40,986 bases of DNA from positions 390-41,375 of the forward strand of contig DXYE01000006.1 of assembly GCA_019415985.1 (NCBI GenBank), written 5' to 3'. The stretch comes from Clostridiales bacterium (GTDB taxonomy: Bacteria > Bacillota > Clostridia > Oscillospirales > CAG-272). The position numbers and the translations under genes are program-made. Shown in pieces: positions 9,600-16,333 of this stretch. Each line of letters opens with the position of its first letter. The first letter of the stretch is position 1. Below the pieces are notes generated by a model. That model ran no database searches, had not been told where the DNA came from, and saw only the letters and a program-made list of their open reading frames with translations.

Positions 9600-9663
9600 C
9601 CGTGATCTCCGAATTTGAAAACCTTAGCAAATTTCAAATTCAAAAAATCAAAGGAGATCACGG
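9600..9663 (+). promoter_or_regulatory. Nested inverted repeat that masks the ribosome binding site
   Basis: Outer arms CCGTGATCTCC (9600-9610) and GGAGATCACGG (9653-9663) are perfect 11-bp complements, and the right arm contains the GGAG ribosome binding site of the next gene. Inner arms GAATTTGAAA (9611-9620) and TTTCAAATTC (9632-9641) are perfect 10-bp complements. In RNA the hairpin would hide the ribosome binding site two bases before ATG 9666; as DNA it could be an operator. Confidence 0.75.
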
Positions 9664-9665
9664 AA

Positions 9666-10259
9666 ATGAAAAAGCAATATTTTGCATGGAAAGACGGCAC
9701 ACACGAACTTGCTGAAATCACAACAAAAGAGTTTTTTGCGATAGCTAAGCAAAGCAAAACGCTGCCCCTAACAGAGCGCAGATATTTTGCACGGATTCCC
9801 GGTGTCACGGAGGATGATGTTTACTATTTTCTTGAATGTGACTATGAGAATTACAAGAAATCAGTAGCCGAAAGTCAGGAAAGATACCGAAAAAGAATGC
9901 AGGAACAGCAATTAAGGGATAGCGGGAAATTTTATAAGACTATTTCTCTGGATTATGAGGTTGATGATGGTAATGGAGATACCGTTACGCTTCATGATGT
10001 TGTAGCAGACATTGATTCCTTTTTTGAGAATAGTCTGATTGAATATATGGATTTAGAAGCAGCTCTTGACAGCCTTTCAGAAGATGAAATGGAAAGTATC
10101 AATGCCTTTTATCTGTCCGATAATCCTAAAACGGAAAGAGAGTATGCGGCAGAGCTTGGTGTGTCATACATGACCGTTCATTACAGGAAAGTAAGAATAT
10201 TGAAAAAGTTAAAAAGTTTTTTGTGCAAAACTGATTTTTCCGTAACTATAGAAAAGTGA
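9666..10259 (+). CDS. Second sigma-70-like HTH regulator
   Basis: 197 residues. I chose ATG 9666 (KKQYFAWKDGTHE) because GGAGATCACGGAA precedes it; the longer frame from 9615 runs through the hairpin. The C-terminus carries a sigma region-4-like HTH: LDSLSEDEMESINAFYLSDN, then TEREYAAELGVSYMTVHYRK and the tail RILKKLKSFL. The middle (KTISLDYEVDDGNGDTVTLHD) resembles sigma-like linkers. It may be a paralogue of the gene upstream and is probably a regulator of the integrated element. Translation looks conditional because its ribosome binding site lies in a stable stem. Confidence 0.72.
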   Translation: MKKQYFAWKDGTHELAEITTKEFFAIAKQSKTLPLTERRYFARIPGVTEDDVYYFLECDYENYKKSVAESQERYRKRMQEQQLRDSGKFYKTISLDYEVDDGNGDTVTLHDVVADIDSFFENSLIEYMDLEAALDSLSEDEMESINAFYLSDNPKTEREYAAELGVSYMTVHYRKVRILKKLKSFLCKTDFSVTIEK

Positions 10260-10709
10260 GAGGATGAAAAATCCCAACGCGATCTTTGAAAATTGAATAC
10301 CCATTCATCAGGTACATTCCCTATATTTACCGAAAGGTTAAGCCTTATCGTAGGTGCGCCATGACCTTGCAAGCGCAGCTTTGCAAGCGAGCGATAAAAC
10401 CGATACGAAGAATCCGAATGGCTATCGGAGGCGGCGATGACAGATATAGGAGATAATGATACTTCTCTAAGGAGCTGGCGGAGTACCCGGCAGAGGTGAG
10501 ATTCCTATGAGGCAGATCCGCTATCTGCCGCCTGATGACTTCCCGGAGCAGTTATTTTCTGCTCATGCCACTTGGGGTGTCGAGGACAAATAAGGTGTGC
10601 AAAGAGTGTGATGTTTCGGCTTCACACTCGGATACATAACCTTATTTGTCCTTTGTGGGAAGCAAGGGTATTCAACATAAATTTTATAACATAGGAGATG
10701 AAATAACGC
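10260..10709 (+). other. 450-base structured non-coding stretch of the element
   Basis: No credible gene. It is GC-richer than its neighbours and packed with perfect inverted repeats: GGCAGAT/ATCTGCC (10511-10529), GAGCAG/CTGCTC (10546-10564), and a large nested hairpin (10584-10651). TTGCAAGCG occurs twice near 10366 and 10381. It could be an untranslated regulatory RNA, a conjugative transfer origin or a replication site. The sequence alone does not decide. Confidence 0.55.
10584..10651 (+). repeat. Large nested hairpin
   Basis: Outer arms GGACAAATAAGGT (10584-10596) and ACCTTATTTGTCC (10639-10651) are perfect 13-bp complements. Inner arms GAGTGTGA (10604-10611) and TCACACTC (10622-10629) are perfect 8-bp complements. 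No long T run follows, so it is not a standard terminator. It ends about 59 bases before the mazF-like start. Confidence 0.75.
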
Positions 10710-11063
10710 ATGAACAAGAACGTGAACATGACAGATATTAAACGCGGGCAAATATATATGACAGATCTCAGCCCGGTTATAGGATCGGAACAAGGGGGAA
10801 TCCGTCCCTGCGTGGTGATTCAGAATGATGTCGGAAACCGTTACAGTCCCACTGTAATCGTTGCTGCTATCACCGGAAGAATAAAAAAGAGTCTTCCGAC
10901 GCATACGGTACTTAAATCAACAGGACTTCTGCGAAATTCCATCTGCCTTTTGGAGCAGATTCGTACCGTTGATAAAAGCAGACTGCTTGATTATGTCGGC
11001 GAGGTTTCAAATAACGAGATGAAGGATATTGTAGAAGCACTAAGTATAAGCTTGGATATTTAA
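10710..11063 (+). CDS. MazF/PemK-family toxin (endoribonuclease)
   Basis: 117 residues with the family signature: RGQIYMTDLSPVIGSEQGG, RPCVVIQNDVGN, TVIVAAITGRIKK, and SICLLEQIRTVDKSRL toward the end. MazF enzymes cleave mRNA at short motifs and are normally held in check by MazE encoded just upstream. No MazE-like frame precedes it here; the upstream 450 bases are non-coding. The next gene, an excisionase-like protein, follows almost directly and may take the control role. AGGAGATG precedes ATG 10710; ATG 10728 is an alternative start. It may stabilise the integrated element. Confidence 0.9.
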   Translation: MNKNVNMTDIKRGQIYMTDLSPVIGSEQGGIRPCVVIQNDVGNRYSPTVIVAAITGRIKKSLPTHTVLKSTGLLRNSICLLEQIRTVDKSRLLDYVGEVSNNEMKDIVEALSISLDI

Positions 11064-11075
11064 TTGGGGGAAAGA

Positions 11076-11288
11076 ATGGAATTCAAGGAACTGTATCATA
11101 GCATACTAAAGGAATATCCTGATATTCTTACTGTTGAAGATATGAGTAAAGCACTCGGTATCAGTACCAAAACAGGATACAAACTTTTGAGGAATAATAA
11201 TATTTCCAGTATGAAAATCGGCAGAAGCTATCGAATTGCTAAAGTGCATCTCCTGTCATTCTTAAAGCTTAACGGAAAAATTGTATAA
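11076..11288 (+). CDS. Excisionase-family (MerR-like HTH) DNA-binding protein
   Basis: 70 residues from ATG 11076, with GGGGG six bases upstream; the longer frame from TTG 11064 is less likely. The sequence DILTVEDMSKALGISTKTGY, followed by KLLRNNNISSMKIGRSYRIA, is the classic winged-helix excisionase pattern. It starts 12 bases after the mazF-like stop and ends 100 bases before the integrase, the usual xis-int order. It probably directs integrase toward excision. It could also repress the toxin operon, given the missing antitoxin (inference). Confidence 0.85.
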   Translation: MEFKELYHSILKEYPDILTVEDMSKALGISTKTGYKLLRNNNISSMKIGRSYRIAKVHLLSFLKLNGKIV

Positions 11289-11388
11289 AACACTATAATC
11301 GCAGATTGGACTAATGCTGAAAAGAAAGTTATAATATACTTGGTCAACAGCAGAAGTTTAATCTGCGCTACATACAAGGAGGATTATT

Positions 11389-12564
11389 ATGGTGGCAGGA
11401 CATCTGCAAGAAAAAAACGGAACATTTTATATGGTGCTTAATTATGCAGCACCGGACGGCAAGCGTAAATCCAAATGGATTTCAACTAAGCTTCCGATTA
11501 AAGGCAACAAAAAGAAAGCGGAACAGTTACTTGCTGAGACACGCAAAAGCTTTGTTCCGCCCGAAGAATCAGCTAATACGACTTCATCCGATATGTTGTT
11601 TACTGATTTTATGAAGTTATGGCTTGCTATTGCAAAGACAACAATTAAATTAACAACTTATTCGGGATATGCTGAAATAACGAATAAAAGAATCATTCCA
11701 TACTTTGAACCAATGAATTTAAAATTAAACGAAGTGAAACCAATTGATATTCAGAATTTCTATTTGTTTCAACTTGAAAAAGTATCTCCAAACACCGTAA
11801 CTCACCATCATGCTGTTATTCACCGAGCATTTAAATATGCTGTAAATACTGATTTGATAGTGGCTAATCCTGTTGATAAGGTTGATCGTCCCAAAAAGAA
11901 CTCATTTCAAGGCAGTTTTTATTCAGAGGAAGAATTACAGCGACTTTTTGAGGTGACCAAGGGAACTAAGATAGAACTTCCGATAATTCTTGCGTCATTT
12001 TATGGTTTGAGAAGGAGTGAGGTGCTGGGATTAAAGTGGAACTCTATTGATTTTCAGCAAAATACTATAACTATTCAGCATACATTTACATCATGCGACA
12101 TTGATGGGAGCATTATTGAAATAGCTTCAGATACTACTAAAACGAAATCAAGTCGGAGAACACTACCTCTCATTCCTCAGTTTAGAGACATGCTCTTAGA
12201 AAAGTTGGAACAGCAAGAAGAATACAAGAGAGTTTGCGGTCGATGCTATAATAAGAAGTATATTGACTATATTTGCGTAGATGAAATGGGCAATATAATT
12301 AAGCCGAATTATGTAACCTGTGCTTTCTCAGATCTTTTGAAAAAATACGGTTTAAGAAAAATACGCTTTCATGATCTCAGACATACATGTGCTTCGTTAC
12401 TTCTCAACAACGGCATTCCGATGAAGCAAATTCAAGAGTGGTTGGGACACAGTGATTTTGCTACAACCGCAAACATATATGCTCACTTAGAATGTAATTC
12501 TAAACTTACATCTGCTCAGGCGATGCTAAGTGGAATGAGCGGGGCATTGGTGGCTATAAAATAA
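11389..12564 (+). CDS. Tyrosine-type site-specific integrase
   Basis: 391 residues. The arm-binding N-terminus (GHLQEKNGTFYMVLNYAAPD) is followed by an SAM-like core-binding domain (about 65-165) and the catalytic domain. Catalytic residues are visible: Arg in FYGLRRSEVLGL (about R208), HDLRH, GHSDFATT and the nucleophile Tyr in TANIYAHLE. All are intact, so it is probably active. AAGGAGG precedes ATG 11389. It is of the ICE/phage integrase type and lies only 108 bases from the 3' end of tRNA-Ser, as expected for an element integrated at that tRNA with the rest of the element to the left. Confidence 0.95.
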   Translation: MVAGHLQEKNGTFYMVLNYAAPDGKRKSKWISTKLPIKGNKKKAEQLLAETRKSFVPPEESANTTSSDMLFTDFMKLWLAIAKTTIKLTTYSGYAEITNKRIIPYFEPMNLKLNEVKPIDIQNFYLFQLEKVSPNTVTHHHAVIHRAFKYAVNTDLIVANPVDKVDRPKKNSFQGSFYSEEELQRLFEVTKGTKIELPIILASFYGLRRSEVLGLKWNSIDFQQNTITIQHTFTSCDIDGSIIEIASDTTKTKSSRRTLPLIPQFRDMLLEKLEQQEEYKRVCGRCYNKKYIDYICVDEMGNIIKPNYVTCAFSDLLKKYGLRKIRFHDLRHTCASLLLNNGIPMKQIQEWLGHSDFATTANIYAHLECNSKLTSAQAMLSGMSGALVAIK

Positions 12565-12570
12565 AAAACG

Positions 12571-12668
12571 GAGCTAAAATGCTCCATTACATATCTTTGT
12601 GATTGAATCTTAATAAAAACAACCGCAAACCAATTATGATTTGCGGTGTTCCTGCGGTATTTACCGCA
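12571..12668. repeat. Three short hairpins between integrase and tRNA-Ser
   Basis: GGAGC/GCTCC (about 12571-12586), ACCGCAAA/TTTGCGGT (12622-12629 with 12640-12647), and TGCGGTA/TACCGCA (12653-12659 with 12662-12668) follow each other. They may be the integrase terminator and part of the attachment-site arm region. Confidence 0.5.
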
Positions 12669-12671
12669 TTA

Positions 12672-12762
12672 TGGCGGAGAGGGTGGGGTTCGAACCCACG
12701 TGAGAATCGCTCCTCAAACGGTTTTCAAGACCGCCTCGTTATGACCACTTCGATACCTCTCC
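12672..12762 (-). tRNA. tRNA-Ser(UGA)
   Basis: On the minus strand the gene runs from GGAGAGG (12762) to CCTCTCC, discriminator G and an encoded CCA (12672). The anticodon loop reads CTTGAAA (anticodon TGA), a long variable arm typical of tRNA-Ser is present, and the T-arm has GGTTCGAACC. The acceptor stem is seven perfect pairs. No strong promoter lies directly upstream; the nearest is at 13078-13106, beyond a partial copy of the same tRNA. Confidence 0.95.
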
Positions 12763-12909
12763 GTGTATATTCCATTCCTACTTCTCAAATTCTTACCATG
12801 GATAAAGGAGAGAAAAGTAGGAGAGAAAAAACAAAATTATTAAGTTATGAACCCTTGAAAAACCTTATATATCAAGGGATTTGAAAGATTAGATTCCAAA
12901 ACGGAGTTT

Positions 12910-12954
12910 GGTTTTCAAGACCGCCTCGTTATGACCGCTTCGATATCTCTCCGT
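12910..12954 (-). repeat. Partial tRNA-Ser copy: probable attachment-site duplication
   Basis: Bases 12910-12954 repeat 12720-12764 with 43 of 45 identical. They correspond to the tRNA-Ser 5' half, from the acceptor stem through the anticodon loop. The two differences change the acceptor to GGAGAGA and a D-arm base, so this is not a recent copy of the intact gene. The rest of the tRNA is missing. It lies downstream of a strong minus-strand promoter. Confidence 0.8.
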
Positions 12955-13077
12955 ATGACATATGAACTGATATACAGCATAGTTTTTATACGACCGAACA
13001 GGTATAAAACAAAAATACAATCAAAATTGTATGAAGATTTATATTTATACCTGCTCCTTGAAACATTGCTGACTTTT

Positions 13078-13106
13078 ATTATATCAAAGGCTCTTTCATT
13101 TGTCAA
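13078..13106 (-). promoter_or_regulatory. Strong sigma-A promoter reading toward the tRNA-Ser copies
   Basis: On the minus strand TTGACA and TATAAT are separated by 17 bases (consensus hexamers). It reads first into the partial tRNA copy (from 12954) and then the intact tRNA-Ser, so it may be the original promoter of the tRNA locus. Confidence 0.75.
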
Positions 13107-13152
13107 TGAAAATGTAAAGCTTTATAGAAAAACATTCTTTCACAAAAGCAGA

Positions 13153-13689
13153 TCATGTCTCAGACAGCGATTCTTCAGATTCGGTTTCCGGAGTTTCCTG
13201 AAAGGTTACGGTTAAACACCTTGCTTCCGATGTGACCGTATATGCATAGTGACGTGCGCCCACACCGATCTGTGTACGTATTTCATTCTCGGATTCTGAT
13301 AGCTGCAGCGCATCATACAAACGGTTATACGATGCAACCGTAAGCTCTTGCTCTGCCGCCTGGATAAACGTCATGATATAATATGTATAAATATCGCTGT
13401 CCTGTGTGGTTGCGCCATTTTTATCTAAGGCGAGCGATGCTTGCTGCAGGACTCCGGATGATGGCTCGGCTTTCCATGAAATACTGACATGTGCTGTCAA
13501 TTGTAATGTATACTGTCCATCCGGCGTACGCGTCGTATCAGGCAAATCCCCGAAATCCTCCCGAACAAGCCCTTGCAGCCGTTCCAGAAAGTACTCCGAC
13601 GTGATCTCGCTTTCTGCGGCGCATGATACAACACCGACAGATATCGCCAGGAGAAGAAAAAAATATCGAAATTTTCTCCAACCGATCAT
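13153..13689 (-). CDS. Putative lipoprotein of unknown function
   Basis: 178 residues. The N-terminus IGWRKFRYFFLLLAISVGVV is a signal peptide with a short basic region and a hydrophobic core. It leads to VVSC, a lipobox that would anchor the protein at the outer face of the membrane. The rest is soluble and mixed alpha/beta with no recognised domain. I chose ATG 13689 because AAAGGAAC lies six bases upstream. It follows homoserine dehydrogenase by 22 bases on the same strand, so it may be co-transcribed, though no functional link is evident. The C-terminus ends in an acidic Ser/Glu/Thr tail. Confidence 0.7.
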   Translation of the reverse strand: MIGWRKFRYFFLLLAISVGVVSCAAESEITSEYFLERLQGLVREDFGDLPDTTRTPDGQYTLQLTAHVSISWKAEPSSGVLQQASLALDKNGATTQDSDIYTYYIMTFIQAAEQELTVASYNRLYDALQLSESENEIRTQIGVGARHYAYTVTSEARCLTVTFQETPETESEESLSET

Positions 13690-13711
13690 GATTGTTCCTT
13701 TACACAATGGT

Positions 13712-14953
13712 TCATAGAATTCTCAGCAAAGCATTCGGCGTGCCGAGCTCGGCAAGTCTGCTTTCAAGAATATTCTGAGACATTTTTTCCGTTACAAAGG
13801 ACAGGTATCCATCCATTTCATCTGATTTGGTTAGGAACTCCACCTTTCCGAAAGCCTTTGTAACAGATTGGCAACCTTCTGAAAAGGACTCCGCGGGCAT
13901 TCGAACATAAAAAGAGAAAGCCATATCCTTATAATCCGCAAGGTATGAGTCCGGTGCAGCGGTCCATGATATGGCCGCTCCCTCACTGTTTCGGCCTGTC
14001 GCAATATCGATCATATCGGCTACGACTGCGCTTGCCGTGGGAAGATTTCCTGCGCCCTTTCCGTAAAACATTACGTCGCCCACAGCATTTCCTCTAACCA
14101 ATATGCCGTTATAGACATCTTCAATGTTGGCCAATTGATTATCATACGGGACAATGCAGGGAAAAACCGCCATGTAAACGCCTGCTTCAGGATCAGATGG
14201 ATTGACCAGACTGGCGTGACCGATCAATTTAATCGCACCGCCGTATTTTGCGGCGTCCTTCACCTGTTCCAGGGAAATACCGGATATGCCTTCTGTAACT
14301 ACCTTTGAAGGATTGACTGCTTTGCCAAATGCCAAAGCAGCCAGAATACAGATTTTTCTGCAGGTATCGATGCCATCGATGTCAGCGGAAGGGTTCCGTT
14401 CCGCATAACCCTTTTCCTGTGCATGACTCAGCGCAGAATCAAAGGTTTCATTGCTTTTTATCATCTGCGTCAGGATGTAGTTTGTTGTACCGTTGAGAAT
14501 CCCGTTGATTTCATATATTTCATTGGCGGCCAGACAGATATTGATAGGACGTATGATCGGTATACCGCCGCCCACGCTTGCTTCGAAAAGATAGCGCACA
14601 TTGTGTTCGCGGGCAGCCTTCAGCAGTTCTGCACCGAAGTTGGCAACAACCTCCTTGTTAGAGGTTACCACATGCTTACCAGCTTTTAGAGCTGCAAGAC
14701 TGTATTCATAAGCCGGATGAGAACCGCCGAGCAGTTCAACAACAATGCTGATCTCAGGGTCGTTCAAAATGATGTTAATATCCTTTACGACACGGTCAGC
14801 CAACGGATGACCAGAGAGATCCTTGATATCTAAAATATATTTTATATAAATTTCATCTCCTGTCTTTCGGGAGATATTTTTTGTATTTTCACAAAGCACC
14901 TCGGCCACGCCGCTGCCAACCGTGCCCAGTCCCAGTATTGCTATCTGTATCAT
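13712..14953 (-). CDS. hom: Homoserine dehydrogenase
   Basis: 413 residues. It reduces aspartate-4-semialdehyde to homoserine for threonine and methionine synthesis. The N-terminal Rossmann motif is ILGLGTVGSGV, followed by the catalytic core with TSNKEVVANFG, EASVGGGIPII and GILNGTTNYILTQM. The KGYAERNPSADIDGIDTCRK signature is present, and GNAVGDVMFYGKGAGNLPTA leads into a C-terminal ACT-like regulatory domain (about residues 335-413). I chose Met at 14953 (MIQIAILG); an alternative Met lies at 14965 too close to GAGAGG. Three tandem palindromic units lie just upstream. The closest gene downstream is a lipoprotein. Confidence 0.95.
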   Translation of the reverse strand: MIQIAILGLGTVGSGVAEVLCENTKNISRKTGDEIYIKYILDIKDLSGHPLADRVVKDINIILNDPEISIVVELLGGSHPAYEYSLAALKAGKHVVTSNKEVVANFGAELLKAAREHNVRYLFEASVGGGIPIIRPINICLAANEIYEINGILNGTTNYILTQMIKSNETFDSALSHAQEKGYAERNPSADIDGIDTCRKICILAALAFGKAVNPSKVVTEGISGISLEQVKDAAKYGGAIKLIGHASLVNPSDPEAGVYMAVFPCIVPYDNQLANIEDVYNGILVRGNAVGDVMFYGKGAGNLPTASAVVADMIDIATGRNSEGAAISWTAAPDSYLADYKDMAFSFYVRMPAESFSEGCQSVTKAFGKVEFLTKSDEMDGYLSFVTEKMSQNILESRLAELGTPNALLRIL

Positions 14954-15003
14954 GGATATGACCATTCCTCTCTTTTCTTTTGCCCGATACGCGTTTTTAC
15001 TGC

Positions 15004-15060
15004 TTTATCGGAGATAAAGCAATTTATCGGAGATAAAGCAATTTATCGGAGATAAAGCAT
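15004..15060 (-). repeat. Three tandem 19-bp palindromic units upstream of hom
   Basis: The unit TTTATCGGAGATAAAGCAA occurs at 15004-15022, 15023-15041 and 15042-15060, the last with one final-base difference. Each holds the inverted repeat TTTATC-GGA-GATAAA. The array lies 51 to 107 bases before the homoserine dehydrogenase start, suggesting operator sites or a structured leader. Confidence 0.85.
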
Positions 15061-15079
15061 CCGTCTAGTGACTCTTTGT

Positions 15080-15235
15080 TCAGAAAGGCACTTTGTATAA
15101 CGGAATCTGTTGATACTTTGTCCGGAAGTCGAAGTAGATGCTGCCAGCTAGATCCGCTTCGTTGTCACAGAGCGCCTGCCCTAGTAAAAGGCTTTCGAAG
15201 AAATCTGTTATCTGTTTTGTAAAAAACGCCGGCAT
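15080..15235 (-). CDS. Possible 51-aa small protein downstream of recR
   Basis: An uninterrupted 51-codon frame starts (MPAFFTKQITDFF) six bases after the recR stop and ends at TGA 15080-15082. It has mixed composition (Phe-, Leu- and Asp-rich, one Cys) and no repeats. Upstream AGGA is 14 bases away, so translation would rely on coupling to recR. Small genes after recR are common in Firmicutes, but I do not recognise this family. It may be chance. Confidence 0.35.
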   Translation of the reverse strand: MPAFFTKQITDFFESLLLGQALCDNEADLAGSIYFDFRTKYQQIPLYKVPF

Positions 15236-15241
15236 TCGCAA

Positions 15242-15841
15242 TTACAAATTCCTGCGGCCCTCCAGCGCGCGAAACAAAGTGACCTCATCCGCATAATCGA
15301 TATCCCCTCCGACCGGTACACCATAAGCGAGCCGGCTGAGCTGCACGTCAAACGGTTTCAGCAGCTTGGACAAATACATGGCCGTGGTTTCACCCTCAAT
15401 ATTGGGGTTGGTAGCCAAAATGATTTCCTTCACCGTTCCGTCTGCCAGCCGCGAGAGCAGTTCTCTGATTTTTAACTGCTCCGGTCCTATGCCGTTCATT
15501 GGGGAAAGCGCGCCGTGCAGAACGTGGTACAGACCTTGGTATTCCTTGACTTTTTCCAGCGCCATTACGGCCTTGGCGTCTTCGACGACACATATGACGG
15601 TTTTATCACGCGACGCGTCGGCACATACCCTGCATATTTCCGTATCGCTGATATTCTGGCACACCTTGCAATGTATGATGTTCTTCTTTGCGCCGACAAT
15701 GGCTTCCGCAAATGCTTCCGCTTCCTCTTCCGTCCTATCCAGCACGGAAAACGCGAGACGAACGGCGGTTTTGTGCCCGATACCCGGCAGGCGTTCGAAC
15801 TGTTCGATCAAAGCCTCCAGCGGTCTGATATAATTTGTCAT
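15242..15841 (-). CDS. recR: Recombination protein RecR
   Basis: 199 residues, the usual family length. RecR works with RecF/RecO to load RecA at gaps during recombinational repair. Visible features are the N-terminal helix-hairpin-helix (LIEQFERLPGIGHKTAVRLA), the zinc-binding Cys4 finger (CKVCQNISDTEICRVC), and the Toprim domain with VVEDAKAVMALEK and LATNPNIEGETTAMY. The C-terminal Walker-like segment reads LAYGVPVGGDIDYADEVTL. The gene lies directly downstream of ybaB and dnaX on the minus strand, the conserved bacterial order. Confidence 0.97.
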   Translation of the reverse strand: MTNYIRPLEALIEQFERLPGIGHKTAVRLAFSVLDRTEEEAEAFAEAIVGAKKNIIHCKVCQNISDTEICRVCADASRDKTVICVVEDAKAVMALEKVKEYQGLYHVLHGALSPMNGIGPEQLKIRELLSRLADGTVKEIILATNPNIEGETTAMYLSKLLKPFDVQLSRLAYGVPVGGDIDYADEVTLFRALEGRRNL

Positions 15842-15897
15842 ACCGTTTGTTCCTATAATTTACAGAATGATAATCACTGAATATCGCTACGTTGCGT

Positions 15898-16245
15898 TTA
15901 AATCAAGCCCGGAAGATTCAGCCCGTTCGTAATTTTTGACATTTCATCGGCGTTTGTTTGGTCTACTTTTTTAATAGCCTCGTTGACACCGGCCGTCAAA
16001 ATATCAGCCAGCGTTTCGATATCTTCAGGATCCACGATTTCCGGAGAAATATCGAGTGAAAGTATTTCCTTTTTTCCTGATATCTTTATGGTGACGGCGC
16101 CTCCGCCGGCTGTGATTTCATATGTTTTCGCGTCCAGTTCCTCCTGCAGGGCAGCCATATCCTCCTGCATCTTTTGAGCCTGCCGAATCATTGCGTTCAT
16201 ATTCTGTGGGCCTCCGCCCACTCCCTGTGGCAATCTTGCTTTCAT
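15898..16245 (-). CDS. YbaB/EbfC family nucleoid-associated protein
   Basis: 115 residues beginning KARLPQGVGGGPQNMNAMIR. An N-terminal coiled-coil-like helix (QAQKMQEDMAALQEELDAK) is followed by the conserved YEITAGGGAVTIKISGKKEI, DISPEIVDPED and a C-terminal helix. Members form DNA-binding dimers and are nearly always encoded between dnaX and recR, as here. I chose ATG 16245 because GGAAAGGAACGGAAAAG precedes it; the longer frame adds an unlikely basic extension. Confidence 0.95.
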   Translation of the reverse strand: MKARLPQGVGGGPQNMNAMIRQAQKMQEDMAALQEELDAKTYEITAGGGAVTIKISGKKEILSLDISPEIVDPEDIETLADILTAGVNEAIKKVDQTNADEMSKITNGLNLPGLI

Positions 16246-16333
16246 CTTTTCCGTTCCTTTCCGACGATCTTTCCGGCTGTGACTGAATCCGGAACATCCG
16301 TTTTTACTTTTATGCTGCGAAGGCATCCCTGAT

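Noticed and set aside
12603..12884. Plus-strand 93-residue open frame
   Set aside because: It runs across the tRNA-Ser gene and integrase hairpins; tRNA identity is clear.
15004..15060. Possible mini-CRISPR array
   Set aside because: Three contiguous units without spacers are a tandem repeat, not a CRISPR array; no cas genes are present.
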